A DNA stretch of 45,075 nucleotides from Cytobacillus sp. S13-E01. GTDB taxonomy: Bacteria; Bacillota; Bacilli; Bacillales; Bacillaceae_L. Below are positions 7,927 through 16,165 of this stretch, one piece after another. Both the position numbers and the translations under genes were made by a program. The stretch lies in contig NZ_JARFVC010000034.1 in assembly GCF_029193815.1 (NCBI RefSeq), positions 1-45,075 on the forward strand. Direction: 5' to 3'. The number at the start of each line of letters is the position of its first letter. The stretch's first letter is position 1. The notes under the pieces are model-generated. The model did no database searches and was not told where the DNA came from. It worked only from the letters and a program-made list of their open reading frames with translations.

Positions 7927-8178
7927 CTTATTCACCCCTTTAACAATCCTTTTCATAGCTTTTTCAAGATCTGCTTGAAATATGTATAGTAAACTGTTTG
8001 AATTATCCTTTTAACCAATTATTTTGGCTAGTTTCATACTTATTTGTAGAGAGTTTTCTTAAAGTCATTTATACTAAAAAATAGGAAAGAATTAAGTGGA
8101 CAAACTTTTTATTCGCATTTTTTTCAGTATGATACGATATACTAGTTGATAACATCGGGTTTTAGAGGGGGCTATTTC

Positions 8179-8439
8179 ATGAAATTTATTGATGAATTAT
8201 ACGAGATGTATCGTAACAAATTAACTGGTGACGAAGAGGATGCAGACATCTTAGCTTTCTCTGTTCTTGAACAGCTTGACCGTGAAGATATGATCACACT
8301 AATAACTGAATTGAGTGATCAAGAACTTTATAATTTAGTTGGATTTTATATGATTGAAAAACTAAAGGCAAAGATGGCTCGTGAAGAATTTGGTGACACC
8401 AAAATGGTGCCCTCTGATAGTGTTCGAAATTTACACTAA
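8179..8439 (+). CDS. DUF6154-like small acidic protein
   Basis: 86-aa protein from ATG 8179, preceded by AGAGGGGG 7 nt upstream; the longer frame from 8146 has no ribosome site. The sequence MKFIDELYEMYRNKLTGDEED followed by helical acidic repeats (LEQLDREDMITLITELSDQE) resembles the DUF6154 family of Bacillaceae, which has no known function. There are no cysteines and no membrane segment. It stands alone with its own terminator. Confidence 0.7.
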   Translation: MKFIDELYEMYRNKLTGDEEDADILAFSVLEQLDREDMITLITELSDQELYNLVGFYMIEKLKAKMAREEFGDTKMVPSDSVRNLH

Positions 8440-8455
8440 GAAGATTTATGATTAT

Positions 8456-8494
8456 AAAGGATGATATGTCTTATGGCGACATATTTCCTTTTTC
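8456..8494 (+). terminator. Terminator after the DUF6154-like gene
   Basis: AAAGGA..ATATGTC/GACATAT..TCCTTTTT imperfect hairpin with a T tail. Confidence 0.7.
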
Positions 8495-8515
8495 TGTTTC
8501 AATACCTAATAAAAG

Positions 8516-8543
8516 TCAAAAAAAGCGGAAAATGACTTCCGCT
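8516..8543 (-). terminator. Terminator after the threonine aldolase gene
   Basis: On the minus strand GCGGAA-GTCATT-TTCCGC followed by seven T residues, just past the stop at 8550. Confidence 0.85.
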
Positions 8544-8549
8544 AGAATT

Positions 8550-9566
8550 TTAAATCTTATGAAGGATAGTTAATGCTTTATCAATCTGCTCTCTTGGCAC
8601 ATCATAATGTGTGGTCATTCTTACTAGGCTAGGACCAAATGAGACAGCCTGTACGCCTTCTTTTTCGAGAAGATCAATGAACTCATTAGATGTTACACCT
8701 TTTTTAGAGACATCAATTAATACAATATTAGTATCAACCTCATTCACTACTTCTAATCCAGTTATTACCCTTACACCATCAGCTAGAATTTTTGCATTTT
8801 CATGGTCGCCAGAAAGACGGTCCACCATGTTAGTTAGTGCAACTAATCCTGGTGCCGCAATAACTCCTACTTGTCGTAAGCCACCACCAAGCCGCTTTCT
8901 CCATTTTCTTGCCTTTGCAATAAATTGTTTATCACCGGCAATGATTGAACCAACGGGAGCTCCTAGGCCTTTTGATAAACATACCTGAACCGAGGTTGTA
9001 TACTGAGTAAAATCTGTTAAAGGTTTATTTAATGCCACAGCTGCGTTAAAAAGTCTAGCACCATCTAAATGGACGGGCACATTATACTTCCTCGAAACAT
9101 TATAAATCCCAGCCATGTTTTCAACAGGCACTATTGCCCCACCTGCACGATTGTGAGTATTCTCTAAGCAAATCAGGCCAGTTTCAGGCACATGAATGTC
9201 TTCACCACGAATTGCTGCTTCTACCACCAAAGGATCCATTGCACCACGTATACCCTTAATGGTTCGTGTTTGAACACCAGCAAATGCCGAAACAGCTCCA
9301 CCTTCATAATAGAATATATGAGAGTCCTCCTCCAGTAACACTTCATTGCCTGGAACACAATGAGTTAGAACCGCAATTTGATTGCCTTGTGTACCACTTG
9401 TAACAAAAAGTGCATCTTCTTTACCTAACATCTCTGCTGCTACTTCTTCAAGTTTTCTAACTGTAGGGTCTTCTTGATAGACATCATCACCAACCTCTGC
9501 TTCATAGGCGGCTCTTCTCATCTCTTCTGTCGGTTTTGTGACAGTATCACTTCTTAAATCAATCAT
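8550..9566 (-). CDS. Low-specificity L-threonine aldolase
   Basis: 338-aa PLP enzyme of the beta-eliminating lyase family that cleaves threonine or allo-threonine to glycine and acetaldehyde in the cytosol. Visible family marks are MIDLRSDTVTKPTEEM at the start, SGTQGNQIA at 57-65, HLDGAR with Asp168 for the cofactor ring nitrogen, and Lys199 in CLSKGLGAPVGS as the Schiff-base lysine. Length is normal. The start ATG has GGGAGG about 6 nt upstream. It is a single gene with its own terminator, between two unrelated small genes. Confidence 0.92.
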   Translation of the reverse strand: MIDLRSDTVTKPTEEMRRAAYEAEVGDDVYQEDPTVRKLEEVAAEMLGKEDALFVTSGTQGNQIAVLTHCVPGNEVLLEEDSHIFYYEGGAVSAFAGVQTRTIKGIRGAMDPLVVEAAIRGEDIHVPETGLICLENTHNRAGGAIVPVENMAGIYNVSRKYNVPVHLDGARLFNAAVALNKPLTDFTQYTTSVQVCLSKGLGAPVGSIIAGDKQFIAKARKWRKRLGGGLRQVGVIAAPGLVALTNMVDRLSGDHENAKILADGVRVITGLEVVNEVDTNIVLIDVSKKGVTSNEFIDLLEKEGVQAVSFGPSLVRMTTHYDVPREQIDKALTILHKI

Positions 9567-9649
9567 CCATTATACCTCCCTTATTCTACTCTATGAGCCT
9601 ATCATTACTTTTTCTATTAAAAGAAGCTATAAAAATCCAGCTTATCATT

Positions 9650-9844
9650 TTAACCTTTTAAGTCTAGTCTGTTCCCATGTGTTGGATGAGGGGCTTGTTG
9701 TGTAGAAGCTTGTGCCTTCGTCAGATCATCAAGCATGACAGTTGCTTGTGCAGCCTGTGTAGCCATTTGACTTTTTAGAAGGTTTGAACTTAGTGTTCTT
9801 TGTATTTCTGCAACATTATTTGCCATAATACTACTAATATCCAT
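9650..9844 (-). CDS. yjfB: YjfB-family protein (putative motility protein)
   Basis: 64-aa protein beginning MDISSIMANNVAEIQRTLSS with a central AAQATVMLDDLTKAQ segment, the pattern of the YjfB family in Bacillus, often annotated as putative motility protein. In B. subtilis yjfB is known to be under SigD-type control; no such promoter was identified here with confidence. A good ribosome site (AAGGGAGAG) precedes ATG. It is a stand-alone gene; the biochemical role is unknown. Confidence 0.85.
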   Translation of the reverse strand: MDISSIMANNVAEIQRTLSSNLLKSQMATQAAQATVMLDDLTKAQASTQQAPHPTHGNRLDLKG

Positions 9845-9922
9845 AAGTCTGCTCTCCCTTCATAGATTCTATTATATACAACGAAACGAAATGTTTCTAT
9901 TATTTAGACTATCTTAACATAA

Positions 9923-10105
9923 CAAAAGCGCAAGGCGCGCCCGCTTACCTGAGCGTCGATTAAAACCCGCCACGTCCTGTGGCGAACATCGACATCAGCA
10001 CATCCTGTGCAAGTCAAGCATAAGACGGTTTATTCAAGAAGGTGGTTTTTCCTTCTTAAAGGAAATGGTTTATGACCTAAGGTCCGATGGCGCCTGGAGC
10101 TAGAC
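9923..10105 (+). repeat. Dispersed structured repeat, full copy
   Basis: Full copy of the family best seen at 29191-29414. In order it has the border block AAAAGCGCAAGGCGCGCC, hairpin 1 (CCCGCCAC-GTCC-TGTGGCG inside GTCGAT..ATCGAC), hairpin 2 (GCACA-TCC-TGTGC), a long hairpin 3 from AGCATAAGAC to GTTTATGACC with apical GAAGG/CCTTC, then GGCGCCTGGAGCTAGAC. It lies between yjfB and dps. Confidence 0.88.
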
Positions 10106-10166
10106 GTAGATAGACAAAGACACGAAGTTATACACAAACTTACAATTTTATAAATTCCTAAACAAC

Positions 10167-10197
10167 AAAAAAACCTTCTATCCAAAAGGATAGAAAG
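10167..10197 (-). terminator. Terminator after dps
   Basis: On the minus strand ACTTTCTATCC-TTTT-GGATAGAAGGT followed by a T run. Confidence 0.88.
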
Positions 10198-10214
10198 TCA
10201 GAGGTCACATCTTG

Positions 10215-10655
10215 TTATTTACCTAAGAATGAGTTTAACATCCATACATGTTTTTCAAGACTCTGATGAATAGCCAACAACATATCACCTGTTGTTTCGT
10301 CTCCTACTTCATCCGCTACACCCATGCCTTCTTTAAGTTCATTTGTTAATGTATTGAAATCATTTGTAATCTCTTGAACCATTTGTTCAGCAGTTTCATT
10401 TCCATTTGCTTCCTTTATCGTTGATACTTCTAAAATTTCTCTCATAGTAGCGACCGGTTCACCCTGCAATGCTAATAAACGTTCTGCTAGCTCATCAATA
10501 TGAACGGCAGATTCATTATAGAGTTCCTCAAATTTGTCATGTAGTGTAAAAAATGAAGGACCTTTTACAAACCAATGGTAATTATGTAGCTTAATGTAAA
10601 GAACACTCCAATTCGCTATTTGCTTGTTTACTATTACTGTTAATTGATTATCCAT
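10215..10655 (-). CDS. dps: Dps/MrgA ferritin-like DNA-protection protein
   Basis: 146-aa Dps-family miniferritin, expected to form a dodecamer that oxidises iron with peroxide and shields DNA during stress. The ferroxidase signature [22 protein letters not shown] is at about 25-46, with [18 protein letters not shown] following, giving the inter-subunit His, Asp and Glu ligands. Length matches the family. A strong ribosome site (AAGGAGG) precedes ATG. In B. subtilis dps also lies near ytkD and luxS, supporting orthology. The single transcript ends at its own terminator. Confidence 0.95.
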   Translation of the reverse strand: MDNQLTVIVNKQIANWSVLYIKLHNYHWFVKGPSFFTLHDKFEELYNESAVHIDELAERLLALQGEPVATMREILEVSTIKEANGNETAEQMVQEITNDFNTLTNELKEGMGVADEVGDETTGDMLLAIHQSLEKHVWMLNSFLGK

Positions 10656-10825
10656 AATTCCTTCGCCTCCTTACCCTTTAACATACCCTGTTTTTCTTGT
10701 TCAAAACCTACATATACTTGTCAATATTATTAATAGATTTTTATAAATAAATGATTGTTTCTTTTAACAACTACTAGCATTAACGTGATAAACTATTGTT
10801 AACACAAAATAGGAGGATAATTTTT

Positions 10826-10990
10826 TTGTATACAATCCTTATTATCTCTATACTTATCGTTATTGTTGTTTTAGTTCTTACACTTATGACTACCTCAAAA
10901 GCATATGACTATAAACATACAGTAGACGAGCTTGATGAAAATCAATATGTAGAAGAAGAAAATAAAAGCGATTCAAACAAGGAGGAATAA
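10826..10990 (+). CDS. ytzI: YtzI-family small membrane protein
   Basis: 54-aa protein from TTG 10826, 9 nt after AGGAGG; the longer frame starting at 10796 begins upstream of this site and is unlikely. It has one N-terminal membrane segment (TILIISILIVIVVLVLTLM), then TTSKAYDYKHTVDELDENQY, which I recognise from B. subtilis YtzI, and an acidic C-terminal tail. Function unknown. It ends 3 nt before the amidase gene, whose ribosome site overlaps its last codons, so the two are probably co-transcribed. Confidence 0.85.
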   Translation: MYTILIISILIVIVVLVLTLMTTSKAYDYKHTVDELDENQYVEEENKSDSNKEE

Positions 10991-10993
10991 CAG

Positions 10994-12457
10994 GTGCAGG
11001 ATCCTCGCCTAAAGGAATTATATGAATCATGGTTGAATGAAGCTACAATTGAAGGCATGCAGGTAAAGTTGGAATCTGGTGAGTTAACATCAAAAGAGCT
11101 CATTCTTTTATATCTTTCTAGAATTGCAGAGCATGATAGGACAATCAATTCAATAATTGAAGTAAATCCTGATGCACTACATATTGCTATAGCTCTTGAT
11201 ACGGAACGGAAAACAAACGGATCACGTGGACCATTACATGGGATTCCAGTACTTATAAAAGATAATATTGATACGTTTGATAAAATGCACACTTCTGCTG
11301 GTTCACTTGCGCTACAGCATTCAATCGCAATGAAGGATTCTTTTGTAGCTAGACAATTGCGTAAAGCAGGTGCCGTTATTCTTGGAAAAACAAATATGAC
11401 AGAATGGGCAAACTTCATGACTGAAGGCATGCCAAGCGGCTATAGTTCAAGAGGTGGACAGGTATTAAATCCATATGGTCCCGGTAGGTTCGATGTTGGT
11501 GGATCTAGCTCTGGTTCTGGTGCTGCAATAGCTGCTAACTTTGCTGCTGTTGCTATCGGAACTGAAACCTCTGGATCAATCTTAAGTCCGGCTAGTCAAA
11601 ATTCTCTTGTTGGTCTAAAGCCTACTGTCGGTCTGGTGAGCCGCTCTGGTATTATTCCTATTTCACATAGTCAAGACACGCCAGGTCCGATGGCTAGAAC
11701 AGTAACAGATGCTGCTTTATTATTAAACGCAATGATTGGGATTGATGAAAATGATCCAATTACCTTGACTAGTGGTGAGCTTGCTAAAACTGATTATACA
11801 ACCTTTTTACAAGATACATACCATGGTTCCTTTAAAGTCGGTATAGCAAGAGATGTCTATTTTGACTATCTAAACGAAGAGAAACGGGAACTATTAAATA
11901 AAGCGATACAAAAATTACAAGAAATCGGTATGACAGTGATCGATGAAGTTAACATACCCTCAACAAAAGCAAAATGGACTTATGATGTACTGACATTCGA
12001 ATTTAAAGCAGATTTAAATTCGTATTTGAATGGTCTTCATCCATCCGTTCCAATCCGGACGTTAAAGGATGTAATTGCTTTTAACAATGGACACAAAGAA
12101 GAGACACTCAAATATGGACAAAAGATTCTAATTGAATCAGAACTAACAAGTGGGTCACTAACAGAGGAAGATTATATACATTCATTAGAACAAGACATTT
12201 ACCTGTCAACTAAACAAGGAATAGACTCGGCCTTAATTGAAAATGAACTCGATGTAATTGTATTTCCGAATAATTATGGTGCTAGTATTCCTGCTAAAGC
12301 AGGCTATCCATCAATTACTGTTCCTGCAGGTTATACCAGTGAAGGTGAGCCTGTTGGTATCACATTCACCGGTACAGCATATAGCGAACCCACGTTATTA
12401 AAAGTTGCATACGCTTTTGAACAAGCTACTAAGCATCGCATTTCACCAAAATTTTAA
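10994..12457 (+). CDS. Amidase signature family hydrolase
   Basis: 487-aa amidase with the Ser-cisSer-Lys triad: Lys89 in VLIKDNIDT, the cis-serine within GGSSSGSG (169-176) and nucleophile Ser195 in GTETSGSI. The substrate cannot be deduced: the family includes GatA, peptide amidases and short-chain amidases, but gatB/C are absent here and the C-terminal half is not GatA-like. It starts at GTG 10994 after AAGGAGG. No signal peptide is visible, so it is probably cytosolic. It follows ytzI in the same transcript and ends at a terminator. Confidence 0.9.
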   Translation: MQDPRLKELYESWLNEATIEGMQVKLESGELTSKELILLYLSRIAEHDRTINSIIEVNPDALHIAIALDTERKTNGSRGPLHGIPVLIKDNIDTFDKMHTSAGSLALQHSIAMKDSFVARQLRKAGAVILGKTNMTEWANFMTEGMPSGYSSRGGQVLNPYGPGRFDVGGSSSGSGAAIAANFAAVAIGTETSGSILSPASQNSLVGLKPTVGLVSRSGIIPISHSQDTPGPMARTVTDAALLLNAMIGIDENDPITLTSGELAKTDYTTFLQDTYHGSFKVGIARDVYFDYLNEEKRELLNKAIQKLQEIGMTVIDEVNIPSTKAKWTYDVLTFEFKADLNSYLNGLHPSVPIRTLKDVIAFNNGHKEETLKYGQKILIESELTSGSLTEEDYIHSLEQDIYLSTKQGIDSALIENELDVIVFPNNYGASIPAKAGYPSITVPAGYTSEGEPVGITFTGTAYSEPTLLKVAYAFEQATKHRISPKF

Positions 12458-12464
12458 TGTAAAT

Positions 12465-12492
12465 AAAGCCCGTGTATTTGCATGGGCTTTTG
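12465..12492 (+). terminator. Terminator after the amidase gene
   Basis: AAAGCCCGTGTATTTGCATG then GGCTTTTGTT; stem AAAGCCC(G)TG with CATGGGCTTT. Confidence 0.85.
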
Positions 12493-12554
12493 TTAATCTC
12501 TTATAAATTTATATGTCCCTAATCTTTTACTAGTAACATTTCATTACTACGGCC

Positions 12555-12611
12555 TTATTCTCGTTCAATCATCATCGCCATTCCTTGGCCCCCACCCACA
12601 CATAAGGCTCA
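12555..12611 (-). pseudogene. Thiolase C-terminal remnant
   Basis: The minus strand reads ALCVGGGQGMAMMIERE and then a stop, the conserved C-terminal thiolase motif (C-x-GGGQG-x-A-x-x-x-E) that carries the second catalytic cysteine. A TGA directly precedes it in frame and nothing else of the roughly 390-aa enzyme is present. This is a relic of an acetyl-CoA acyltransferase gene, fitting the acyl-CoA dehydrogenase relic at 13843. Confidence 0.8.
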
Positions 12612-12690
12612 TCCTAATATCCAGTTTAACAACCTCCCTATTAGATTATTTATATATTCGCCCTAGAGCTAGATTGTATACCTACTATTT

Positions 12691-13614
12691 TTAATTAATA
12701 TTGGTTTTGTAGTTTCTATTTTTAAATGAACTTTTCAGTGATGTTCCTTTTGAAAATTTTACATTCCCAATAATAATCCCTCCTAAAATAAGAGCTACTC
12801 CAAACCACTGTATCAATCCTACATATTCGGATAGTATGAGAGCAGACATTATAACAGCAACTGGAAGCTCAGAGGCTGACAATATTGTGCCAAGTCCTGG
12901 TCCAATATGCGGCATTCCAATCGAAAATAACAACGGTGGTAAAACTACACCAAATATTCCAAGATACAATCCAAATGGCGCTACACCGCTTACTACTTGA
13001 TAATCTAACAAAAACATCGGTGGAAAAAATACAAACACAACGAATAATCCCCCTGTTGAAAGGAGTGCACTCTTTAGAATGGGTGGTGTCTCTTTTGCAA
13101 CAGTCCCGCTAACAAAAATAAAGATTGAAAATGACAAAGCTGCAAGAATCCCCCAAAAAATTCCTACCCAAGATAGAACCAGTTCATCTTTCCCAATAAG
13201 TCCTCCTGCTAGAATTGAGCCAAATAGAAGAATGACGATAGAAACTAGTTTACCTTTCGTTGGTTTTTCTTTATCGACGATCCATTCTACCAGTGTGCCG
13301 ATCCATACAAATTGAAATAAGAAGATAATTGCTAGGGAAGCATTGATTGTCTGCAAAGACTGATAATAGAATATCCCTGTTAATCCCATTGGTATTCCCG
13401 CCAATATAATCTTGAAGGCTTGCATAGGATGAATCTTTTCCTTTTTCGTAAATAGACACACACCCCATATTACTAACGTTCCTACTAAAAATTGACTTCC
13501 AGTTACCTCAGCCATTGAATATCCAGCAGCGTAAGCAAGTTTAACAAACGTCGATAATACTCCGTAACAGCATCCACCTAAAAAAACAACAAGTGCATAA
13601 TGCCAATTCTTCAA
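12691..13614 (-). CDS. EamA-family (DMT) transporter
   Basis: 307-aa integral membrane protein of the drug/metabolite transporter superfamily with ten hydrophobic segments arranged as two EamA halves (about 5-140 and 150-290). LLFSIGMPHIGPGLGTILSASELPVAVIMS is the usual second-repeat region and the C-terminus is basic and cytoplasmic. The substrate is unknown; family members export amino acids, nucleosides or other metabolites. It starts at TTG 13614 after AAAGGGGGAG. A terminator-like hairpin lies between it and any upstream promoter. It sits between relics of beta-oxidation genes on the same strand. Confidence 0.88.
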   Translation of the reverse strand: MKNWHYALVVFLGGCCYGVLSTFVKLAYAAGYSMAEVTGSQFLVGTLVIWGVCLFTKKEKIHPMQAFKIILAGIPMGLTGIFYYQSLQTINASLAIIFLFQFVWIGTLVEWIVDKEKPTKGKLVSIVILLFGSILAGGLIGKDELVLSWVGIFWGILAALSFSIFIFVSGTVAKETPPILKSALLSTGGLFVVFVFFPPMFLLDYQVVSGVAPFGLYLGIFGVVLPPLLFSIGMPHIGPGLGTILSASELPVAVIMSALILSEYVGLIQWFGVALILGGIIIGNVKFSKGTSLKSSFKNRNYKTNIN

Positions 13615-13637
13615 TTAAACTCCCCCTTTCATTGCAT

Positions 13638-13675
13638 AAAAAAACCACACAATTGTCAATTAGACAGTTGTGTGG
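13638..13675 (-). terminator. Hairpin with T run in the EamA leader
   Basis: On the minus strand CCACACAACTGTC-TAATT-GACAATTGTGTGG followed by seven T residues, ending about 25 nt before the EamA start. It is either the terminator of a lost upstream gene or an attenuator of the EamA gene. Confidence 0.8.
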
Positions 13676-14114
13676 CGAAAATAGAGTGCTCCTCTAGAAA
13701 AGTCCACGATCCTATAAAAGGTTTTTATTCTTATAAAGTAAAACTTCAATCGGTGTTTGTCCTAATGCCCCTTTACGAGTATATCACCATCAGAACGACT
13801 GTCAATAGTAGTATTTTTAATGGTAGTCGCATTTAATTTTATCTCTTTTGCTAACTGCTTCAATATACTTGGTTCAAATGCCCCTGTGCATCCCATTCCT
13901 AAATATATGGATTAATTTCCTTATCAACAAAGCTTCGGACCATTTTTCAATGCATTACTTGTTTTTCTGTGATACTCCCACACCTAAAGGAGTGGACTTC
14001 TACTATCTATATATTTTTACAATTCTTACTAGGTGTAAAATATTTACAAGTCAGACTTTTCGTTGTATACTTAGTATCGTAAGAAGGCATATATGAGAAA
14101 GAAGGATCATTTAA
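13676..14114. other. Decayed intergenic region
   Basis: Holds the acyl-CoA dehydrogenase relic (13843-13952) and, on the minus strand at 13731-13842, a further frame reading NATTIKNTTIDSRSDGDILV then, one frame over, KGALGQTPIEVLLYKNKNLL and a stop. I do not recognise that tail. The rest (13960-14114) is AT-rich and presumably contains the promoter of the fbpB-like gene. Confidence 0.45.
13843..13952 (-). pseudogene. Acyl-CoA dehydrogenase N-terminal remnant
   Basis: The minus strand reads KMVRSFVDKEINPYI, stop, EWDAQG, then after a one-base frame change AFEPSILKQLAKE. Joined, this is the typical N-terminus of an acyl-CoA dehydrogenase (VRDFVDKEI-PYIQEWD...F-PSILK-LAE). It has one in-frame stop and one frameshift and nothing of the catalytic domain. 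With the thiolase tail downstream on the same strand it marks a lost fatty-acid oxidation operon. Confidence 0.72.
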
Positions 14115-14255
14115 ATGAGAAAAAGAAGTGCGATGCACTTAAGTTTCAAGAAATTAATCGATAAAAACAAACAAGACATTATTCAAGATTCTCGTCAGGT
14201 TGAGAAAATTATCGAAAAGATTGAGGAACGTCATATAAAAACGGAGAACCGTTAA
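14115..14255 (+). CDS. FbpB-family small basic protein
   Basis: 46-aa basic protein, MRKRSAMHLSFKKLIDKNKQ to HIKTENR, matching the FbpB family (Fur-regulated basic protein) of Bacillus: an N-terminal Arg-rich start, the (F/E)-x-x-LI-x-x-NK core and a charged helical end. In B. subtilis FbpA/B/C work with the FsrA sRNA in iron sparing, FbpB being proposed as an RNA-chaperone-like helper. AGAAGG precedes ATG by 7-8 nt. I see no Fur box directly upstream, so iron control is unproven here. A strong terminator follows. Confidence 0.82.
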   Translation: MRKRSAMHLSFKKLIDKNKQDIIQDSRQVEKIIEKIEERHIKTENR

Positions 14256-14263
14256 AAGTATTT

Positions 14264-14305
14264 AGCCAGTTATATCATCTAAAATTTTGATATAACTGGC
14301 TTTTA
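14264..14305 (+). terminator. Terminator after the fbpB-like gene
   Basis: AGCCAGTTATATCA / TGATATAACTGGCT, a 14-bp perfect stem followed by TTTT. Confidence 0.9.
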
Positions 14306-14404
14306 TGTGATAAAAACTAGGTAAAAAAACTCACCGAGTGCCTTGTGCAAAGAAGCGTAGTTGCACTTATGCGTTAAGAATTTTTCGATTTAAATTCTGA
14401 TTTA

Positions 14405-14487
14405 CTAAGAAAAAAGGCGCAGGGTGGCCGCTTATGGCTTTTGACCTCGGGGCCAATACTGGCTCGGAGTTGGACACCTAAACTAAT
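14405..14487 (+). repeat. Dispersed repeat, degenerate short copy
   Basis: Begins TAAGAAAAAAGGCGCAGGG, then keeps only part of hairpin 3 (CTTATGGCTTTTGACCTC) and the end block GGAGTTGGACACCTAAAC. Same orientation as the full copy at 9923. Confidence 0.7.
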
Positions 14488-14556
14488 TAAGAAAAGCGCA
14501 GGGCGCCAGGAGCTAGGCACTAAAACTAGGTACAAACTTTTATACTTTCTTATCTT
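14488..14556 (+). repeat. Dispersed repeat, mini-copy
   Basis: TAAGAAAAGCGCAGGGCGCC joined directly to AGGAGCTAGGCACTAAAACT and the tail ending TATACTTTCTTATC. All three internal hairpins are missing. It ends just before the luxS stop codon. Confidence 0.8.
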
Positions 14557-14561
14557 TTTGT

Positions 14562-15035
14562 TTACCCGAAAACTTTATGAAGATCTTCTTTTGATTGCTC
14601 TAGCCAGAAGCGCATTAAACGTTTAGCACCTTCAAGATCATGTAGTCTAGCTTGACCACACTGTTTTTCATTTGCTGCAGGGATTTCAGTGATTTCAACT
14701 GCCTCTTTTAATGTATCTTCTAATAAATCTACAATTTCACTTACAGTCGGCTCACCACTTACCACTAAATAGTAACCTGTTTGGCATCCCATAGGTGAAA
14801 TATCAATAATATCAAAATGATCATATTTTTCTGAGTGCTTACGAATATTAAAAGCAAGCAAGTGCTCTAGAGTATGAATAGCATCCGGCTTCATTGCTTG
14901 TTTATTTGGCTGACAAAAACGTATATCAAATTTATTTACAACACCGTCACTTCCAACTTTGTGCACTCCACAATGTCTAACATATGGTGCTTTTACAGCA
15001 TCATGATCAAGTTCAAAACTTTCGACTGATGGCAT
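14562..15035 (-). CDS. luxS: S-ribosylhomocysteine lyase LuxS
   Basis: Iron- or zinc-dependent enzyme converting S-ribosylhomocysteine to homocysteine and DPD, the precursor of autoinducer-2, within the activated methyl cycle. From [20 protein letters not shown] it is 157 aa, the normal length. Metal ligands are His54 and His58 in HTLEH and Cys126 in [18 protein letters not shown]; the catalytic Cys84 is in [10 protein letters not shown]. The start at 15035 follows AAGGAGTGG; the frame to 15053 adds six residues without support. It is transcribed divergently from yidD. Confidence 0.97.
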   Translation of the reverse strand: MPSVESFELDHDAVKAPYVRHCGVHKVGSDGVVNKFDIRFCQPNKQAMKPDAIHTLEHLLAFNIRKHSEKYDHFDIIDISPMGCQTGYYLVVSGEPTVSEIVDLLEDTLKEAVEITEIPAANEKQCGQARLHDLEGAKRLMRFWLEQSKEDLHKVFG

Positions 15036-15193
15036 ATTACCACTCCTTTTCAATACTTATTATTATCATAACGTTAATTCCGATAAATTTCATCTATTTA
15101 AACCGAATTAAGATTATTTTTTTATAAGCTACTATTATCTACAATTATAGTATAGTATATATATCCCCATTTATGTAAAGGAAGTGCTTCACA

Positions 15194-15415
15194 TTGCTTA
15201 AATTACTTTTTATCGGAATCATTCGATTTTATCAGAAATTTTTATCTCCTCTTAAGCCACCAACGTGTAGATTCTACCCCACTTGTTCACATTATGGTTT
15301 GGAAGCTATTAAACGTTTTGGACCATTCAAAGGCGGGTGGCTTACCATTAAACGAATATCCAAATGTCACCCATTTCACCCTGGCGGTATCGATAATGTT
15401 CCTGATAAAAAGTAG
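15194..15415 (+). CDS. yidD: Membrane protein insertion efficiency factor YidD (YtjA)
   Basis: 73-aa protein with an amphipathic or membrane N-terminus ([19 protein letters not shown]) and the family signature [25 protein letters not shown] followed by KCHPFHPGG. YidD proteins sit at the inner face of the membrane and help YidC/Sec insertion of proteins. It starts at TTG 15194 after AAAGGAAGTG. Its position between luxS and ytiB matches B. subtilis ytjA. Three conserved cysteines are present and length is typical. Confidence 0.95.
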   Translation: MLKLLFIGIIRFYQKFLSPLKPPTCRFYPTCSHYGLEAIKRFGPFKGGWLTIKRISKCHPFHPGGIDNVPDKK

Positions 15416-15622
15416 ATTTAGATACTCATGGTGAAAACTAAGTACAAATTTTATACTCCCTCATTATATTTTTAAAAAAGGAAGGAACAAACTAAAGTGA
15501 AACTTCAATCAGTGGGGTTTCCTTCATCCTCCCCCACTGACATGAATTCTAACTATATGGTTGATCTTCATGTATTGAATGACCATTTTTCACAGCATCT
15601 TTGCTGATTTTCTTCACTAGCT

Positions 15623-16009
15623 TCAGCTTGGGTCCCCAACTACGAATTCTTTTTTAGGCATGCTGTGCATATCCCTAGCTGTAACATGTGCTACTACACT
15701 ATAAATTCCATCCTTGTCGAATGTCTTTGTAATAGAGTAAATTCCTTCTCCTTTATGGTTACCTTCAACCATTTCATGGTCCTCTTGGCCATTTTTCCAA
15801 ATCTCAAACTTAACTTCATTGGCATCATTTACTTCTTCTTCACCTTGTGTAACAAACGCACTAATTTCAATTTCTTCATTTGGTTCAATCTTTTCAGGAG
15901 TTTGAATTTCAACCTCAATAAAATGAACCTCTCCAGTGTTTTGGACTTCACCGCTACACCCAATTAAGACAATAAATATACTAAAAAAAAGAAAACTTAA
16001 CTTCTTCAC
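15623..16009 (-). CDS. FixH/YtkA-like lipoprotein
   Basis: 128-aa secreted lipoprotein: a type II signal peptide with lipobox LIGC (cysteine 18), then a YtkA/FixH-like immunoglobulin-type domain (VEIQTPEKIEPNEEIEISAF to KTFDKDGIYSVVAHVTARD). B. subtilis ytkA is also next to luxS. After the stop, another frame on the same strand continues as KLKLVKKISKDAVKNGHSIH and ends EDQPYS, so the C-terminus may have been shortened by a frameshift. The function is unknown; FixH relatives are linked to cytochrome oxidase maturation, but no such genes are here. Confidence 0.78.
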   Translation of the reverse strand: MKKLSFLFFSIFIVLIGCSGEVQNTGEVHFIEVEIQTPEKIEPNEEIEISAFVTQGEEEVNDANEVKFEIWKNGQEDHEMVEGNHKGEGIYSITKTFDKDGIYSVVAHVTARDMHSMPKKEFVVGDPS

Positions 16010-16122
16010 TCCCTCACCTCACATATCACTTACAACATATTTTTAACATAACCTTGACTCTTATTATCAATCTCAATCATACAAAACCGTTTAATAATCT
16101 CCAAATTATTCTTATATCTTTA

Positions 16123-16155
16123 AAAAAGCATGAACCCATATAGGAGTTCATGCTT
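16123..16155 (-). terminator. Terminator after ytiB
   Basis: On the minus strand AAGCATGAACTCC-TATA-TGGGTTCATGCTT then TTTT. Confidence 0.88.
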
Positions 16156-16165
16156 AACTACAAAG

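Noticed and set aside
13848..14096. 82-codon plus-strand frame
   Set aside because: It overlaps the acyl-CoA dehydrogenase relic on the opposite strand and has no ribosome site.
15036..15193. Search for an S-box (SAM riboswitch) before luxS
   Set aside because: The region is short and AT-rich with no conserved S-box helices and no leader terminator.
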